Source: UBA6623 sp965238125 (GTDB lineage: Bacteria; Acidobacteriota; Terriglobia; Bryobacterales; UBA6623). From it: 64,000 nucleotides of DNA. Made by a program: the position numbers and the translations under genes. The notes below the pieces were generated by a model. That model did no database searches. It was not told the DNA's origin and saw only the letters and a program-made list of their open reading frames with translations. The stretch is taken from assembly GCA_965238125.1 (NCBI GenBank), contig OZ250179.1, positions 372,001 through 436,000 on the forward strand. Reading direction: 5' to 3'. Shown piece after piece: positions 37,190-45,799 of this stretch; within the stretch, counting starts at the first letter, position 1, and the number at the start of each line of letters is the position of its first letter.

Positions 37190-37717
37190 ATGGGAAATAC
37201 AAAAGGCGTACGGCGGGATTTCGAGGCCCTGGAGAAGCGCCGTTTCAAAGCGATCCGGTTGGTCGAGCAAGGCTGTAGTCAGTCCGAGACAGCGAGGCGA
37301 TTGAAGGTCGCGCGGCAAAGCGTCAGCGAGTGGCTGCGACGATACCGGCGTGACGGCGAAGCCGGGTTGCGCCAGGCCGGCCGCGCCGGCCGTAAGCCGC
37401 TGTTGGACGCCGCGCAGTTCGAACGCCTCGAGGCGTTGCTGCTGGAAGGCCCCGAGGCGCACGGCTTCCCGACGCCGCTGTGGAGCTGTCCGCGGGTCGC
37501 TCGTCTGATCGGAGACGAGTTCGGCGTGCGCTATCACGAGGGCCATGTCTGGAAGATCCTGCGGGCGCTCGGTTGGAGCCCGCAACGGCCCGTCGGCAAA
37601 GCGCGGGAGCGCAACGAAGAGGCCATCCGCGGCTGGCAGCGCAAGACTTGGCCGGCCATTAAAAAAAAGCCCGCAAAGAAGAACGTACGATCGTCTTCAT
37701 CGACGAAAGCGGATTGA
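37190..37717 (+). CDS. IS630 transposase, frame A (HTH part), copy 3
   Basis: 175 residues from MGNTKG, identical to copy 4 except at a few positions (for example DAAQFERL, GWQRKTW). The A8 slippery run is at 37661-37668. Confidence 0.9.
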   Translation: MGNTKGVRRDFEALEKRRFKAIRLVEQGCSQSETARRLKVARQSVSEWLRRYRRDGEAGLRQAGRAGRKPLLDAAQFERLEALLLEGPEAHGFPTPLWSCPRVARLIGDEFGVRYHEGHVWKILRALGWSPQRPVGKARERNEEAIRGWQRKTWPAIKKKPAKKNVRSSSSTKAD

Positions 37718-38205
37718 GTCAGAAGCCGCATCGTTGCCGCACCTGGGCGCCGCGCGGCGAGACACCGGTGTTGGAGTTCAACTTCAACTGGGACAAGCTG
37801 TCGGTGTCGGCCGGGCTGACGTTGCGCAACTTTTACTTCCGGCTCTATCCCGGCGCGATCGGCGAGCTGGAGGTCATCGACTTCCTGAAGGCTTTGGTGC
37901 GCCACATCGACGGCCCACTGCTGATCGTCTGGGACCGGCTGCCGGCGCACCGCAGCCGCCTGGTGCGGGAGTTCATCCAGCTCTCCGAGGATCACATCGC
38001 AACGGAGTACTTGCCGCCCTATGCGCCGGAGTTGAACCCGGTGGAATACATTTGGGCGTACTGGAAGCAGCACGAGTTGCCCAACGTCTGCCCGAAGGAC
38101 TACTGGGAACTCGACGAGCGCGCCCGCAAAGCGCTGCGGCGAATGCGCCGCAAACCGCGCTTGATTACCGCTTTCTGGAAACAGTCTTCTCTTTGTCTCG
38201 ATTGA
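37714..38205 (+). CDS. IS630 transposase, frame B (DDE catalytic part), copy 3
   Basis: 163 residues identical to copy 1 over the whole frame, with DRLPAHRS and the LNPVEYIW Glu. It is produced functionally only as a -1 frameshift fusion with frame A. Confidence 0.9.
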   Translation: MSQKPHRCRTWAPRGETPVLEFNFNWDKLSVSAGLTLRNFYFRLYPGAIGELEVIDFLKALVRHIDGPLLIVWDRLPAHRSRLVREFIQLSEDHIATEYLPPYAPELNPVEYIWAYWKQHELPNVCPKDYWELDERARKALRRMRRKPRLITAFWKQSSLCLD

Positions 38206-38705
38206 CAGTATATTATGCGAGACTCAGTAAACTGCCCCATAAAGATAAACGTCGATTTCGGCTTGTCGATTAGCGTCACCTGGCTCAATATCTTGAGCAG
38301 CGGAAATTCCGTGATTCTGACGCTCACGGAGATCGGCATCCCGGCGCCGTCTTGTAGACTTTCCACGATCACGTTTTCGAGAGTAAGGCCGGGGACCAAC
38401 GGGTTCTGCCCGTCGGGACTGGGCGTGCCGTAGACCACCATTTTCTTGACCGCTTCGCTGAACTCGACCCCGTCGGGCGCGTCGAAGTCCGTCACCGCCG
38501 CGTAGCGGGCGCCGCCGCGAACGGCCCCCTCGAGCGCGTTGTAGACCAAGAAAGCGTGGCCGAGTTGAAACAGGGAGCCCATCATGAAAATCAGCATCGG
38601 GAAGGTGATGGCGAACTCGATGACGGCGTTGCCTCCGCGCCCGCTGGAAGCGGCCCGCCAACGGCGTGGGCCGGTGATGGGTGACTGGTCGATCTCAGGC
38701 TTCAT
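38100..38705 (-). CDS. TadE-like pilus/secretion pseudopilin with IS-derived tail
   Basis: 201 residues. The N-terminal TadE motif GGNAVIEFAITFPMLIFMMG (24-43) is the membrane anchor, followed by LGHAFLVYNALEGAVRGGAR. Native sequence ends at FIFMGQF; from there to the stop (38100) the frame reads antisense through IS copy 3 (SRIIYCQSRQREDC and on), adding about 40 foreign residues. Before insertion the frame would have ended KSAS-stop, overlapping plsX. A GAGGAGG ribosome-binding site precedes the ATG at 38705. Function may be impaired. Confidence 0.85.
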   Translation of the reverse strand: MKPEIDQSPITGPRRWRAASSGRGGNAVIEFAITFPMLIFMMGSLFQLGHAFLVYNALEGAVRGGARYAAVTDFDAPDGVEFSEAVKKMVVYGTPSPDGQNPLVPGLTLENVIVESLQDGAGMPISVSVRITEFPLLKILSQVTLIDKPKSTFIFMGQFTESRIIYCQSRQREDCFQKAVIKRGLRRIRRSALRARSSSSQ

Positions 38706-38793
38706 TGTTCCGGATCCTCCTCGATTCCCGCTGCTCGCTTCTCTTGGTCACTGTTCGGTCGTGATTCAGACGGGCTCTTCCAAGCGCGGCGCG

Positions 38794-40098
38794 TTATTGG
38801 AACAAGACAATGCGATAGCTCCCCGTTCCCGATCCCGCCCCGCCGCCGCCGGTGCCGCCCGAGTTGATCACGGACCCGATATATTCCCCGCAGCAGGGCT
38901 CATAGGTGTGGTTGCCCAGGGTAACCGGGGCACACGGCACGGGCGGCAGGAAGAAGCCGGCGAAGCCCACCACGAGCCCGTTTTGCGTTGGGTCGTTGAT
39001 CGGCGTGATCACCAAGCGGCGACCGTTGCCGTTGGGCGGCCGCGGCAGGGTGACGGTGTTATAGGCTGAGCGATAGTCGCTCTTCATTTCATCGACTGGC
39101 GGTGTGTTGGGCGCCGTCTGCCCGGTGGTGAAATAGGTCGGCGTGACCGGGTCGGTGTCTTCCCAGACGCGGTCTTGGATGGCGGTGGTTTCGGTTTCCT
39201 TTTGGCCCGGCTCGGGATCGATGTAATAGGTGAAGGGCTCGATCGGGAGTGCGAAGGAGGTTCGGGTCAGAATGGCGCTGCGAATTAACGCCGCGCCTCC
39301 TCCGTTATCCAGCGGCTGTAGGTTTGTAAGATCGATGTAGCCCCGTTCATTGTTGGCCGCTTCGCCCGGCTGGAAGCCCTCGATCTCCATATCCGCTTCC
39401 CACCCCACGAGCCGTGCTCCGTTGACGCTGGTCTTGAAGAAGCCCGGCAAATTGGGGTTGCCGACATATTTGGCCCAACGCAGGGTATAGTGACGTCCCA
39501 ATAAGAACCCGAAATTGGGTTCGTTAGCGTCGTGAGCGTCGGGCGAGTAGGGAAATACGCCGTCGGAGATCGTGGTTTGGAGTTGCTGTCCGGCCACGGA
39601 CCATGCACTGACGTTGCGGCTCCATCCGACGCCGGGAAACAACGGCATGAAAAACAGCGGCACCGGCTGCATCGCTTCCACCCGAACGAAACGGTAGTCG
39701 ATGCCTGAAAGGGGATTCGTGATGAAGCTCGCATTATAGACCTGCGAAAATCGCACGTCGACGTCGTCGACCGCGGCGGTTCCGAAGGCCCAGCGATTGA
39801 CGTCGCCCGCGGCCGCGTCCTCGGCGCGGTCGATACCCGCCCGCGTGCCGTCGAGTTTCATCGCGGCCGAAAGCGCGGCGGCATCGGTGTAGTTTTGGAG
39901 TTCACCGTGAGCGACCTGCATGCGGCCCAGATCGAGCGAAAGGCCAAGGATCCCAACCAGCGCGAAAGCCGCGACGGCGACGACGATCAGGATGATTCCA
40001 CGCTGTCGAGGCCGCGCAGGGCTTTGCCGGTCTTCGCGAACCGGTTGAACTGTCGAGTTGCGCTCTTTCTCCGTGAGTTTGTTCGATTGCACGCCCAC
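38794..40098 (-). CDS. TadG-like pilus assembly protein
   Basis: 434 residues. After a basic N-terminus comes the helix GIILIVVAVAAFALVGILGL and the TadG marker LDLGRMQVAHGELQNYTDAA ALSAA. The rest is a long extracytoplasmic domain ending in a Gly-rich stretch (GGTGGGGAGSGTGS). Proteins of this type assist Flp/Tad pilus assembly or act as surface adhesins. It lies 88 bp before the tadE-like gene on the same strand, so the two are probably one operon; other tad genes are not in the window. Confidence 0.85.
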   Translation of the reverse strand: MGVQSNKLTEKERNSTVQPVREDRQSPARPRQRGIILIVVAVAAFALVGILGLSLDLGRMQVAHGELQNYTDAAALSAAMKLDGTRAGIDRAEDAAAGDVNRWAFGTAAVDDVDVRFSQVYNASFITNPLSGIDYRFVRVEAMQPVPLFFMPLFPGVGWSRNVSAWSVAGQQLQTTISDGVFPYSPDAHDANEPNFGFLLGRHYTLRWAKYVGNPNLPGFFKTSVNGARLVGWEADMEIEGFQPGEAANNERGYIDLTNLQPLDNGGGAALIRSAILTRTSFALPIEPFTYYIDPEPGQKETETTAIQDRVWEDTDPVTPTYFTTGQTAPNTPPVDEMKSDYRSAYNTVTLPRPPNGNGRRLVITPINDPTQNGLVVGFAGFFLPPVPCAPVTLGNHTYEPCCGEYIGSVINSGGTGGGGAGSGTGSYRIVLFQ

Positions 40099-40260
40099 CT
40101 CCCGAACGACGTTCCGCGCCCCAGGTTCGCGGCGGGTGGTCCCCGCCCGACCGTGCGCACGACTTACCTAGCTCTTCGGCAGCGGCGGCGAAAGGTTGAA
40201 CCGTCTTGTGCGGTTTTTGAGCGTGCGCGCAAGGGACGCCGGTCCGCCCGGGCGTCCTGC

Positions 40261-41049
40261 TCAGCGGCGGCAGATGCCGCGCTCGGAGCGCCGGACGAAA
40301 TCGACGAGGTGGCGGGTGTGTTCGTCGAGGATCTCTTGTTCGATTTGTTCAAGCGCGGCGTCGATCGACAAATCGGAGCGAAACAGAATATGAAACGCTC
40401 GTTTCAAGCGGCGAATTTCGTCAGCGTCCAATCCGGCCCTGCGCAATCCGACCAGGTTGACGGCGCGAGGCCGGATCTTGAAATCGGAATAGATGAAATA
40501 GGGCGCCGTGTCTTGGTGCACGCGGGTATGACCGCTGATCAGCGCCAGCCGTCCGATCTTCGAATATTGATGAACCAGCACGCCGCCGGAGATGAAGACG
40601 CGATCTTCGATTTCCACGTGACCGGCGATGAGCGAGCAACTGCAAATCACGTTGTCCGAGCCGATGCGGCAATTGTGGGCGATGTGACCCGAGGTCATGA
40701 TGTAGTTGTTGTCGCCGATTTCGGTAGCCGACTCGGGATCGGTGCCGCGGCTGATGGTGTAGTGTTCGCGAATGCGGTTGCCGTTGCCGATGTTGAGGTA
40801 GCTGCGTTTGCCCGAGAGGTTCTTATCGAGCGGGTCGGTGCCGAGGACGGTGCCGGTGGAAACTTGATTGTCGGCGCCCAGTGTGGTCCAGCGTTTGACG
40901 ACCACGTGAGGCTCCAATTTCGTGCGCGGCCCGATCGAGACATCGTCCTCGACGATCGAGAAATGGCCGATTTCGACGTCGGGGCCAATTTCCGCTCCGT
41001 CGGTGATGCGGGCGGTGTCGGCGATGCGCGCGCTGGGATGAATCGCCAC
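40261..41049 (-). CDS. lpxA: Acyl-ACP--UDP-N-acetylglucosamine O-acyltransferase
   Basis: 262 residues. It performs the first step of lipid A synthesis, adding a 3-hydroxyacyl chain to UDP-GlcNAc. The left-handed beta-helix hexapeptide repeats run from residue 1 to about 185; His122 and His125 lie in GHIAHNCRIG, the catalytic position. The C-terminal helices (RRAGLDADEIRRLKRAFHIL) are present. Its presence shows a Gram-negative envelope with lipid A. The GTG start follows TATTAT by 8 bp, so it may be leaderless. Other lpx genes are not adjacent. Confidence 0.96.
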   Translation of the reverse strand: MAIHPSARIADTARITDGAEIGPDVEIGHFSIVEDDVSIGPRTKLEPHVVVKRWTTLGADNQVSTGTVLGTDPLDKNLSGKRSYLNIGNGNRIREHYTISRGTDPESATEIGDNNYIMTSGHIAHNCRIGSDNVICSCSLIAGHVEIEDRVFISGGVLVHQYSKIGRLALISGHTRVHQDTAPYFIYSDFKIRPRAVNLVGLRRAGLDADEIRRLKRAFHILFRSDLSIDAALEQIEQEILDEHTRHLVDFVRRSERGICRR

Positions 41050-41057
41050 AGCTATGT

Positions 41058-41063
41058 ATAATA
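41058..41063 (-). promoter_or_regulatory. TATTAT -10-like box of lpxA
   Basis: TATTAT on the minus strand ends 8 bp before the GTG of lpxA, inside the 37-bp gap after the FAD oxidase gene. Confidence 0.4.
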
Positions 41064-41086
41064 GCGAGCGGGATGGCGAGCGGCGC

Positions 41087-42577
41087 TCAAGCGGGTCGGC
41101 TCTGGAACATTTCCCGGTAATGCCGATACCAGTCGCTCTGGAAGCGCTCCTCGGGATCGTATTTCTTCTTCAGCTCCAGGAACTGGGGGAATTGCGGATA
41201 GCAAGCCTCGACCTGCTCGCGCCGGGCATGTTTGTGATAGGTCAGGAAGTAGCTGCCGCCGCGGCGAATCGCCATGTCGATCAAGCGCCGAAACGCCGCC
41301 GCGGAATGCTCGATGCCCTGCGGCGTGTGGACGGTGTGCAGATTGAAGATCGTGCAAGCCCAAGGCTCCCGCGCCCACGCCAGGAAGGCGTCTTCGTCGC
41401 GCTCAATCAATCGAATGGTCCCGTAAATCACGTTGACGCCGTTACGGCGGAAGTCTTCGGCGGCTTCGGCGAGAAAGTCCTTCAGATCGGCCCGGGGCAC
41501 GTAGATCTCGGTGATGACTTCCGTCGCTTTGTCGTCGGCTTCGAGCCGCCGACCGAGCTCGATGTGATAGTCGTCGAGGTAGGTGCTGAGCTGATGCGTG
41601 TCAGACCAGTAGAGTTGCCCGTTGGTGGATAAATAATACCGCGAATAGCGATCGAAGACCGCCGCTTTGTCCGAATGCGCCAGGTAGAGCAGTTCGTCCC
41701 AGTTCTCGGCCGAAAGCTGCTTTTGCCCCTCGGGTATCGGCGCGTCGGAATCGGTCGGCCGGTAACAGGAAAAGACTCCGCGCCGGAGAAAGTCTTTCGA
41801 GTTTTCATCGATGGAGAATTGAAAATCGCCGTAGAGATAGCCGTCGGCAATGCGTTGGTCAAAAGCCTCGATGAGGTCGTCGGTGACTCCGATTTCGACG
41901 ACGCGCTCGATCTTGCGGCGCGGGGTCAGGCGCAGCTTGAGCGACGTCACGATCCCGAAAAGGCCGTAGCCGGCGGCGACCAACCCGAATAGCTCGGCGT
42001 TTTGCTCGCGGCTGCAGGTCTTGACTTCGCCCGAGGCATCGACCAAATCGAATGACTCGATATCGCTTGAAATCGGTTGCATGGTGAGTCCGCGGCCGTG
42101 GGCGTTGGCCGCCAGCGCGCCGCCCAGGCTTAGGCGGTCAGCGCCGGTCTGCTTCTGCGCGATGCCCCAGGATTCGGCCTTGCCCTGCTGCGCGTTGACG
42201 AGATGCTCGATCAACTTCGGCCATGCGATGCCGGCCCCGACCTCGATGACGCCCTTGTCGGCGTCAAAGTTCAGTACCTCGTCGAGCGGCATCATGTCGA
42301 GCATCAGCGTGTCGGAGCCGAACGGCTGTGCGCCCATGGCGTGGCGACCTCCGGCGATCGAGACGGTTCGACCCTGCTCGGCGGCTCGCGCGACGGCTTG
42401 GCGAACCGCGTCGAGCGATTGCGCGGGAACGATTTCGTAAACGCGCGTTGCGGTGAGCCGCGAATGGATGTCGTTGACGAGGACGCCTTCGGGCTCGGGT
42501 TCGGTTTGCGAACAAGCCCAGGGCGCGAGGGCAAGAAGGCCGGCCGTTTTCGAGAATTCCCTACGGGTGGGTTTCAT
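41087..42577 (-). CDS. Secreted FAD-linked oxidase (aldonolactone oxidase-like)
   Basis: 496 residues. A Tat-like signal with RREFSKTAG (5-13) and a lipobox-like APWAC leads into an FAD_binding_4 domain: VSIAGGRHAMGAQP is the covalent-flavin-type loop and GGALAANAHGRGL the pyrophosphate loop. The C-terminal half, with EIYVPRADLKDFLAEAAEDF and a HKHARREQVEACYPQF tail, matches the ALO/gulonolactone oxidase group. Substrate unknown. It is preceded by GAGGAGG and a possible 24-residue leader frame. An L-galactose-dehydrogenase-like reductase is encoded nearby. Confidence 0.88.
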   Translation of the reverse strand: MKPTRREFSKTAGLLALAPWACSQTEPEPEGVLVNDIHSRLTATRVYEIVPAQSLDAVRQAVARAAEQGRTVSIAGGRHAMGAQPFGSDTLMLDMMPLDEVLNFDADKGVIEVGAGIAWPKLIEHLVNAQQGKAESWGIAQKQTGADRLSLGGALAANAHGRGLTMQPISSDIESFDLVDASGEVKTCSREQNAELFGLVAAGYGLFGIVTSLKLRLTPRRKIERVVEIGVTDDLIEAFDQRIADGYLYGDFQFSIDENSKDFLRRGVFSCYRPTDSDAPIPEGQKQLSAENWDELLYLAHSDKAAVFDRYSRYYLSTNGQLYWSDTHQLSTYLDDYHIELGRRLEADDKATEVITEIYVPRADLKDFLAEAAEDFRRNGVNVIYGTIRLIERDEDAFLAWAREPWACTIFNLHTVHTPQGIEHSAAAFRRLIDMAIRRGGSYFLTYHKHARREQVEACYPQFPQFLELKKKYDPEERFQSDWYRHYREMFQSRPA

Positions 42578-42648
42578 GGGGTCCTCCTCTCGAGCGTCAG
42601 CGCCACTGATTCCGGAATATCGAGCGGCAGCCGATATGTGTTGGTCAT
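42574..42648 (-). CDS. Possible 24-residue leader peptide
   Basis: The frame reads MTNTYRLPLDIPESVALTLE to RRTP, and its TGA overlaps the ATG of the FAD oxidase (ATGA). GGAG lies 9 bp upstream. The overlap and ribosome-binding site suggest translational coupling, but it is short and could be chance or a gene remnant. Confidence 0.3.
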   Translation of the reverse strand: MTNTYRLPLDIPESVALTLERRTP

Positions 42649-42693
42649 TCTACTGCTCCCGAGCGGCTCGCGCCGCGGGATATCGCGCTCGGA

Positions 42694-42732
42694 CGACGTG
42701 GCGCACGCTTTCAGCGTGCCGTGTCGCCATTC
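42694..42732. repeat. Interspersed repeat E, copy 1
   Basis: CGACGTGGCGCACG, a short loop, GCGTGCCGTGTCGCCATTC. An inverted-orientation copy with the same arms but a different loop is at 51229-51268, and a degenerate one lies near 27908. Confidence 0.7.
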
Positions 42733-42764
42733 TTGATGTCTGAGCACCTTCCTCGCCCAGCCGA

Positions 42765-43661
42765 CTACGATGCCGCCAGGCGGGCGAAGCCGCGCGGGCC
42801 GATCCAAAAACGGCGCCCGCCGGCCGTGACGACCCGGCTGATCCGGTCGACGACCTCGGCCTGCCATGCCGGGTCATGCCAATCGCTGAAACCGTTGTGG
42901 AGGCTTACTTTCACCGCGGCATCTCGCGTGACAGCGCCGCGTTTCTTGACGGCCCGCACATGGAGCGGATCTCCGATGATGTCGCCTTCGGTCGCCTCCA
43001 AAGCTTGTCGCGCCAACTCTTCCGGATCGCAGGGCAGCAGAGGCGCCAAGGTGGCGGCGACGTCGAGGCCCGCCGATCGCAGTTGTGCGATCGCTTCAAA
43101 TCGCTCGGGGATCGAAGCGCAGCGCGGCTCATAGAGTTGCCGTACGGCTTCGCGATTCGTCGTGATCGAAAAGCTGATGCGCACCGTTGCGCGCCGAGCC
43201 AAGGCGACGAGCAAATCGCGGTCGCGCAGGACGAGCGGGCCGCGTGTTTGAATCACGAACACCTTCGGCGGCTGATCGATGAGCGTTTCGAGAATGCGTC
43301 GCATCAACCTTTCGTCTTCTTCCGCGGGTTGATAGGGATCGACCAGCGGCGAGCAATAGATGATCCGGCCGGGGCGGACTTCCCGGGCCAGCAGCGTCGC
43401 GGCGTTCTGTTTGAATGTCGTGAATTTTCCCCAATGCCGCCAATCGTCGGGTTGCAGACCGGCTTGGACGCGCATGGTCGGCACGTAGCAATAGCTGCAT
43501 CCGAACAGGCAATTGCGCGCCGGGCTGAGCGAGTGCGTGAAGCCGGCCTCGGCCAAGAACCCGGAGGTCTTACTTAGAATGCTCTTCGCCGTCGTGTGGC
43601 GGACGGAGCCGTGAGCAGGACTGGTCGCCGTTGGCGCAAGGGCGGGTTTCTCGGTGGTCAT
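42765..43661 (-). CDS. Radical SAM protein (SplB/PA0069-like)
   Basis: 298 residues. The radical-SAM cluster motif is C51-x3-C55-x2-C58 (CLFGCSYC). N-terminal KSILSKTSGFLAEAGFTHSL and YCYVPTMR, then IIYCSPLVDPYQPAE, are typical of the Rv2578c/PA0069 family related to spore photoproduct lyase. Substrate unknown; DNA repair is possible but unproven. It lies 56 bp after the reductase gene on the same strand, and repeat E separates it from the FAD oxidase. Confidence 0.9.
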   Translation of the reverse strand: MTTEKPALAPTATSPAHGSVRHTTAKSILSKTSGFLAEAGFTHSLSPARNCLFGCSYCYVPTMRVQAGLQPDDWRHWGKFTTFKQNAATLLAREVRPGRIIYCSPLVDPYQPAEEDERLMRRILETLIDQPPKVFVIQTRGPLVLRDRDLLVALARRATVRISFSITTNREAVRQLYEPRCASIPERFEAIAQLRSAGLDVAATLAPLLPCDPEELARQALEATEGDIIGDPLHVRAVKKRGAVTRDAAVKVSLHNGFSDWHDPAWQAEVVDRISRVVTAGGRRFWIGPRGFARLAAS

Positions 43662-43717
43662 CGGTGTTCAGCCGAACTTCTTTCGCGGCACCTCTTGACG
43701 GAAAGCGAAGATGATCT

Positions 43718-44674
43718 TCATCGTTCCGGCGAACGCTGCGTCGGGTCTTGGTTCTCGACTCGGCCGGTCGGCCAGATTTGGTTCTTGACCGGAGCGACGA
43801 GGGCTGCGATTTCCTCGAGCAGGGCCGGGTCGTTTTCCGTTTCGAGCACGGCGAGATTGCCCTCTACGTGGCGCTGCTTCGACATGCCGACCAGGGTGCT
43901 CGCCGCCGGTCGGTAGTCGAAACAAAACCGCATGGCGACGGCGGAGATATTCGTTCCGCGCTCGCGGCACAATTCGGCCAGCTTGCCCCCGGCCTGCTTA
44001 ATTTCGTCGGGCGCCATATGCCAGTCGGGCGCGCCCCGGTCGGTCAAGATTCGCAAATGCAGCGGCGAAGCGTTGATCAAGCCGACGCCGTTTTCCTCGC
44101 AAAAGGGCCGCAGCAGATCGTCGAGGTCGGTGACCATCAGGTTGTAGCGGGCATAGGAGAGGATCGTATCGACCGGCACAACGGCCGCTACCTCGCGCAA
44201 CATGTTCAGCGGAAAGCCGGTGATGCCGATGTAGCGGGCCTTGCCGCTTTTTTGCACCTCGCGGACGGCGGGAACGGTTTCCTCGATCACCTGGCGACGG
44301 TCCCCAAACTCGATGTCGTGGACCTGAAACAAGTCGATGTAGTCGGTGCGCAGGCGTTTGAGCGATTCGTCGATACTTTCCAGCACGCGCTTGGCGGAAA
44401 AGTCGAAGCCGTCCAGGTCGTCGCGGCAACATTTGGTGGCCAGCACGACCTTGTCGCGGCGTCCTTCGAGCGCTTTGCCGAGGCGCTCTTCGGCGAGCGT
44501 TCGACCGTAATAGGGCGCGACATCGAAGTAGTTGACGCCGTGGTCGATGGCGGCGTGCACGGCGCGCTCGCCCTCTTGAATGTCGATCGTCTCGAACTCG
44601 TTGCCCAGAGGCGAGGCCCCGTAGCCCAAGATCGAGACTTCGAGGTCGGTGTTTCCGAGTTTGCGGTATTCCAT
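43718..44674 (-). CDS. Aldo/keto reductase (L-galactose dehydrogenase-like)
   Basis: 318 residues of TIM-barrel AKR. The catalytic tetrad is visible: Asp and Tyr in YFDVAPYYG, Lys in VVLATKCC and His in LFQVHDIEFG. SPLHLRILTDRGAPDWHMA strongly resembles the plant and bacterial L-galactose/L-fucose dehydrogenase branch. Such enzymes oxidise the sugar at C1 to a lactone with NAD+. Nearby on the same strand is an aldonolactone-oxidase-like flavoprotein, which hints at consecutive steps. Confidence 0.92.
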   Translation of the reverse strand: MEYRKLGNTDLEVSILGYGASPLGNEFETIDIQEGERAVHAAIDHGVNYFDVAPYYGRTLAEERLGKALEGRRDKVVLATKCCRDDLDGFDFSAKRVLESIDESLKRLRTDYIDLFQVHDIEFGDRRQVIEETVPAVREVQKSGKARYIGITGFPLNMLREVAAVVPVDTILSYARYNLMVTDLDDLLRPFCEENGVGLINASPLHLRILTDRGAPDWHMAPDEIKQAGGKLAELCRERGTNISAVAMRFCFDYRPAASTLVGMSKQRHVEGNLAVLETENDPALLEEIAALVAPVKNQIWPTGRVENQDPTQRSPER

Positions 44675-44790
44675 GGCGATCGAATGAGTCCGCGCCGACC
44701 GCTTGCGCCCGGGGTGGATGAAGATGGGCGGGCGCGGGGTCGTCTGAATTGCGGAGTTTTAGCGTACCAATTTTCGGATTCGTTGCTTGT

Positions 44791-45348
44791 CTATTGGCCG
44801 CCGAGCAGGGCGTCCAACGTTCCTTTGACGTCTTCGGGAAAAATCCGGTTGTCGCGCTGGTCGCCTAACAGCGTCGCCCGGCGTTCGCCTTCCGCGCTGT
44901 ACACGACGATGGCGGGAATGCGCGGCACATCGAGGGCTTCGAGTGCTTCGGCAAAATCGGAAGCGAGCAGGTAGTGCTCCCCGCCCGTGTCGGTCTCTTG
45001 CAAACGGCGATGCGCTTGCTTAACGGCTTTCTTGTCCCGCGGGTCGTCGAGGGACAGCGATGCGAATTGGACGCCTGCGCTCTCGTAACTCCGTTGTAGC
45101 TCGGCGTAACCCGGCAGCGCTTCCACACAGGGACGGCACCAGCCGGCCCAGACGTATGCGACCACGCCGCCGCCGCGGTTCGAATCGAGGACCTGTCGCC
45201 ACTCCGTCGCTGTTACCGTTCGCGGATTCGGCTGAAACAGCGAACAAGACGACCCGAGCAAGAATGCCGTGAACGCCGCCGCGGCCAATCGACATGCGGT
45301 CTTACAGTTCGAGAAAGACAGGGAATCGAGGAGCAAACTGAGCATCAT
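44791..45348 (-). CDS. Thioredoxin-like (TlpA/ResA-type) lipoprotein
   Basis: 185 residues. A hydrophobic segment (about 20-33) ends in LLGSSC (Cys35), a lipobox-like site. The thioredoxin fold follows with WAGWCRPC (Cys71, Cys74), an active site of the TlpA type, then a cis-Pro region RIPAIVVYS. The intervening helix (RDKKAVKQAHRRLQ) is the family's usual insertion. It would reduce or oxidise periplasmic dithiols. The start is uncertain by a few residues. Confidence 0.85.
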   Translation of the reverse strand: MMLSLLLDSLSFSNCKTACRLAAAAFTAFLLGSSCSLFQPNPRTVTATEWRQVLDSNRGGGVVAYVWAGWCRPCVEALPGYAELQRSYESAGVQFASLSLDDPRDKKAVKQAHRRLQETDTGGEHYLLASDFAEALEALDVPRIPAIVVYSAEGERRATLLGDQRDNRIFPEDVKGTLDALLGGQ

Positions 45349-45417
45349 TCGCTTCAGCCAACGTGCCGGAGTTAGCCGGTGGTGAACGTCCGACTACGCG
45401 AAAAAAGGGTAGTGTCC

Positions 45418-45464
45418 GTTTCTATGAATTGCGGGATTCATAATACTGCCATGAAAATGGGTGC
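45418..45464 (+). repeat. Interspersed repeat D, copy 2
   Basis: GTTTCTATGAATTGCGGGAT then TCATAATACTGCCATGAAAATG, matching copies at 8235 and 57991. Followed by GC-rich sequence also resembling that after copy 1. The interval 45349-45796 has no supportable gene. Confidence 0.75.
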
Positions 45465-45686
45465 CGTGAGGCGTTCCCGCCGCCCTTTCAGGGCTCACGC
45501 GGGTGGGGATTCTACCCAGGGTTCCGCCTTTGGCTCCACCCTGGGCTACATTCCTGCCGCCGCTTCGCGGCTCAAGATACTTGTGATCTTGCCGGCCTTG
45601 AATGCAAGGAACCATACGCTTGTGGGTTATTTTCGGAGGAGGTCCACCACCGCTTGTGCTGTTCTGAACCTCATCTCATACCGCTC

Positions 45687-45799
45687 GGGGGCTGTGAAAA
45701 AATCGGGTACAGTCCACTTCGCGCCGGATGAGGTTCCTGACTCAATGGGACTTACTCGGTCGGCGCTCGGTACAGTCCCCATTTTTTCACAGCCCCTTA
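45687..45799. repeat. 113-bp palindromic unit nested in repeat C
   Basis: Outer arms GGGGCTGTGAAAAAAT (45688-45703) and ATTTTTTCACAGCCCC (45781-45796) are perfectly complementary. Outside them lie the two halves of a repeat C copy: CTCATCTCATACCGCTC on the left and CTCGCGGCTCGGTTTGG on the right. The unit thus appears to replace the middle ACTGACG of repeat C. Confidence 0.7.

Larger units (their letters stand above)
37135..38227 (+). mobile_element. IS630-type element, copy 3 (between plsX and the tadE-like gene)
   Basis: 1093 bp flanked by TA (37133-37134 and 38228-38229), with the same ends as copy 1 and nearly identical internal sequence. It sits exactly on the plsX stop codon and within the last codons of the converging tadE-like gene. 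Confidence 0.95.
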
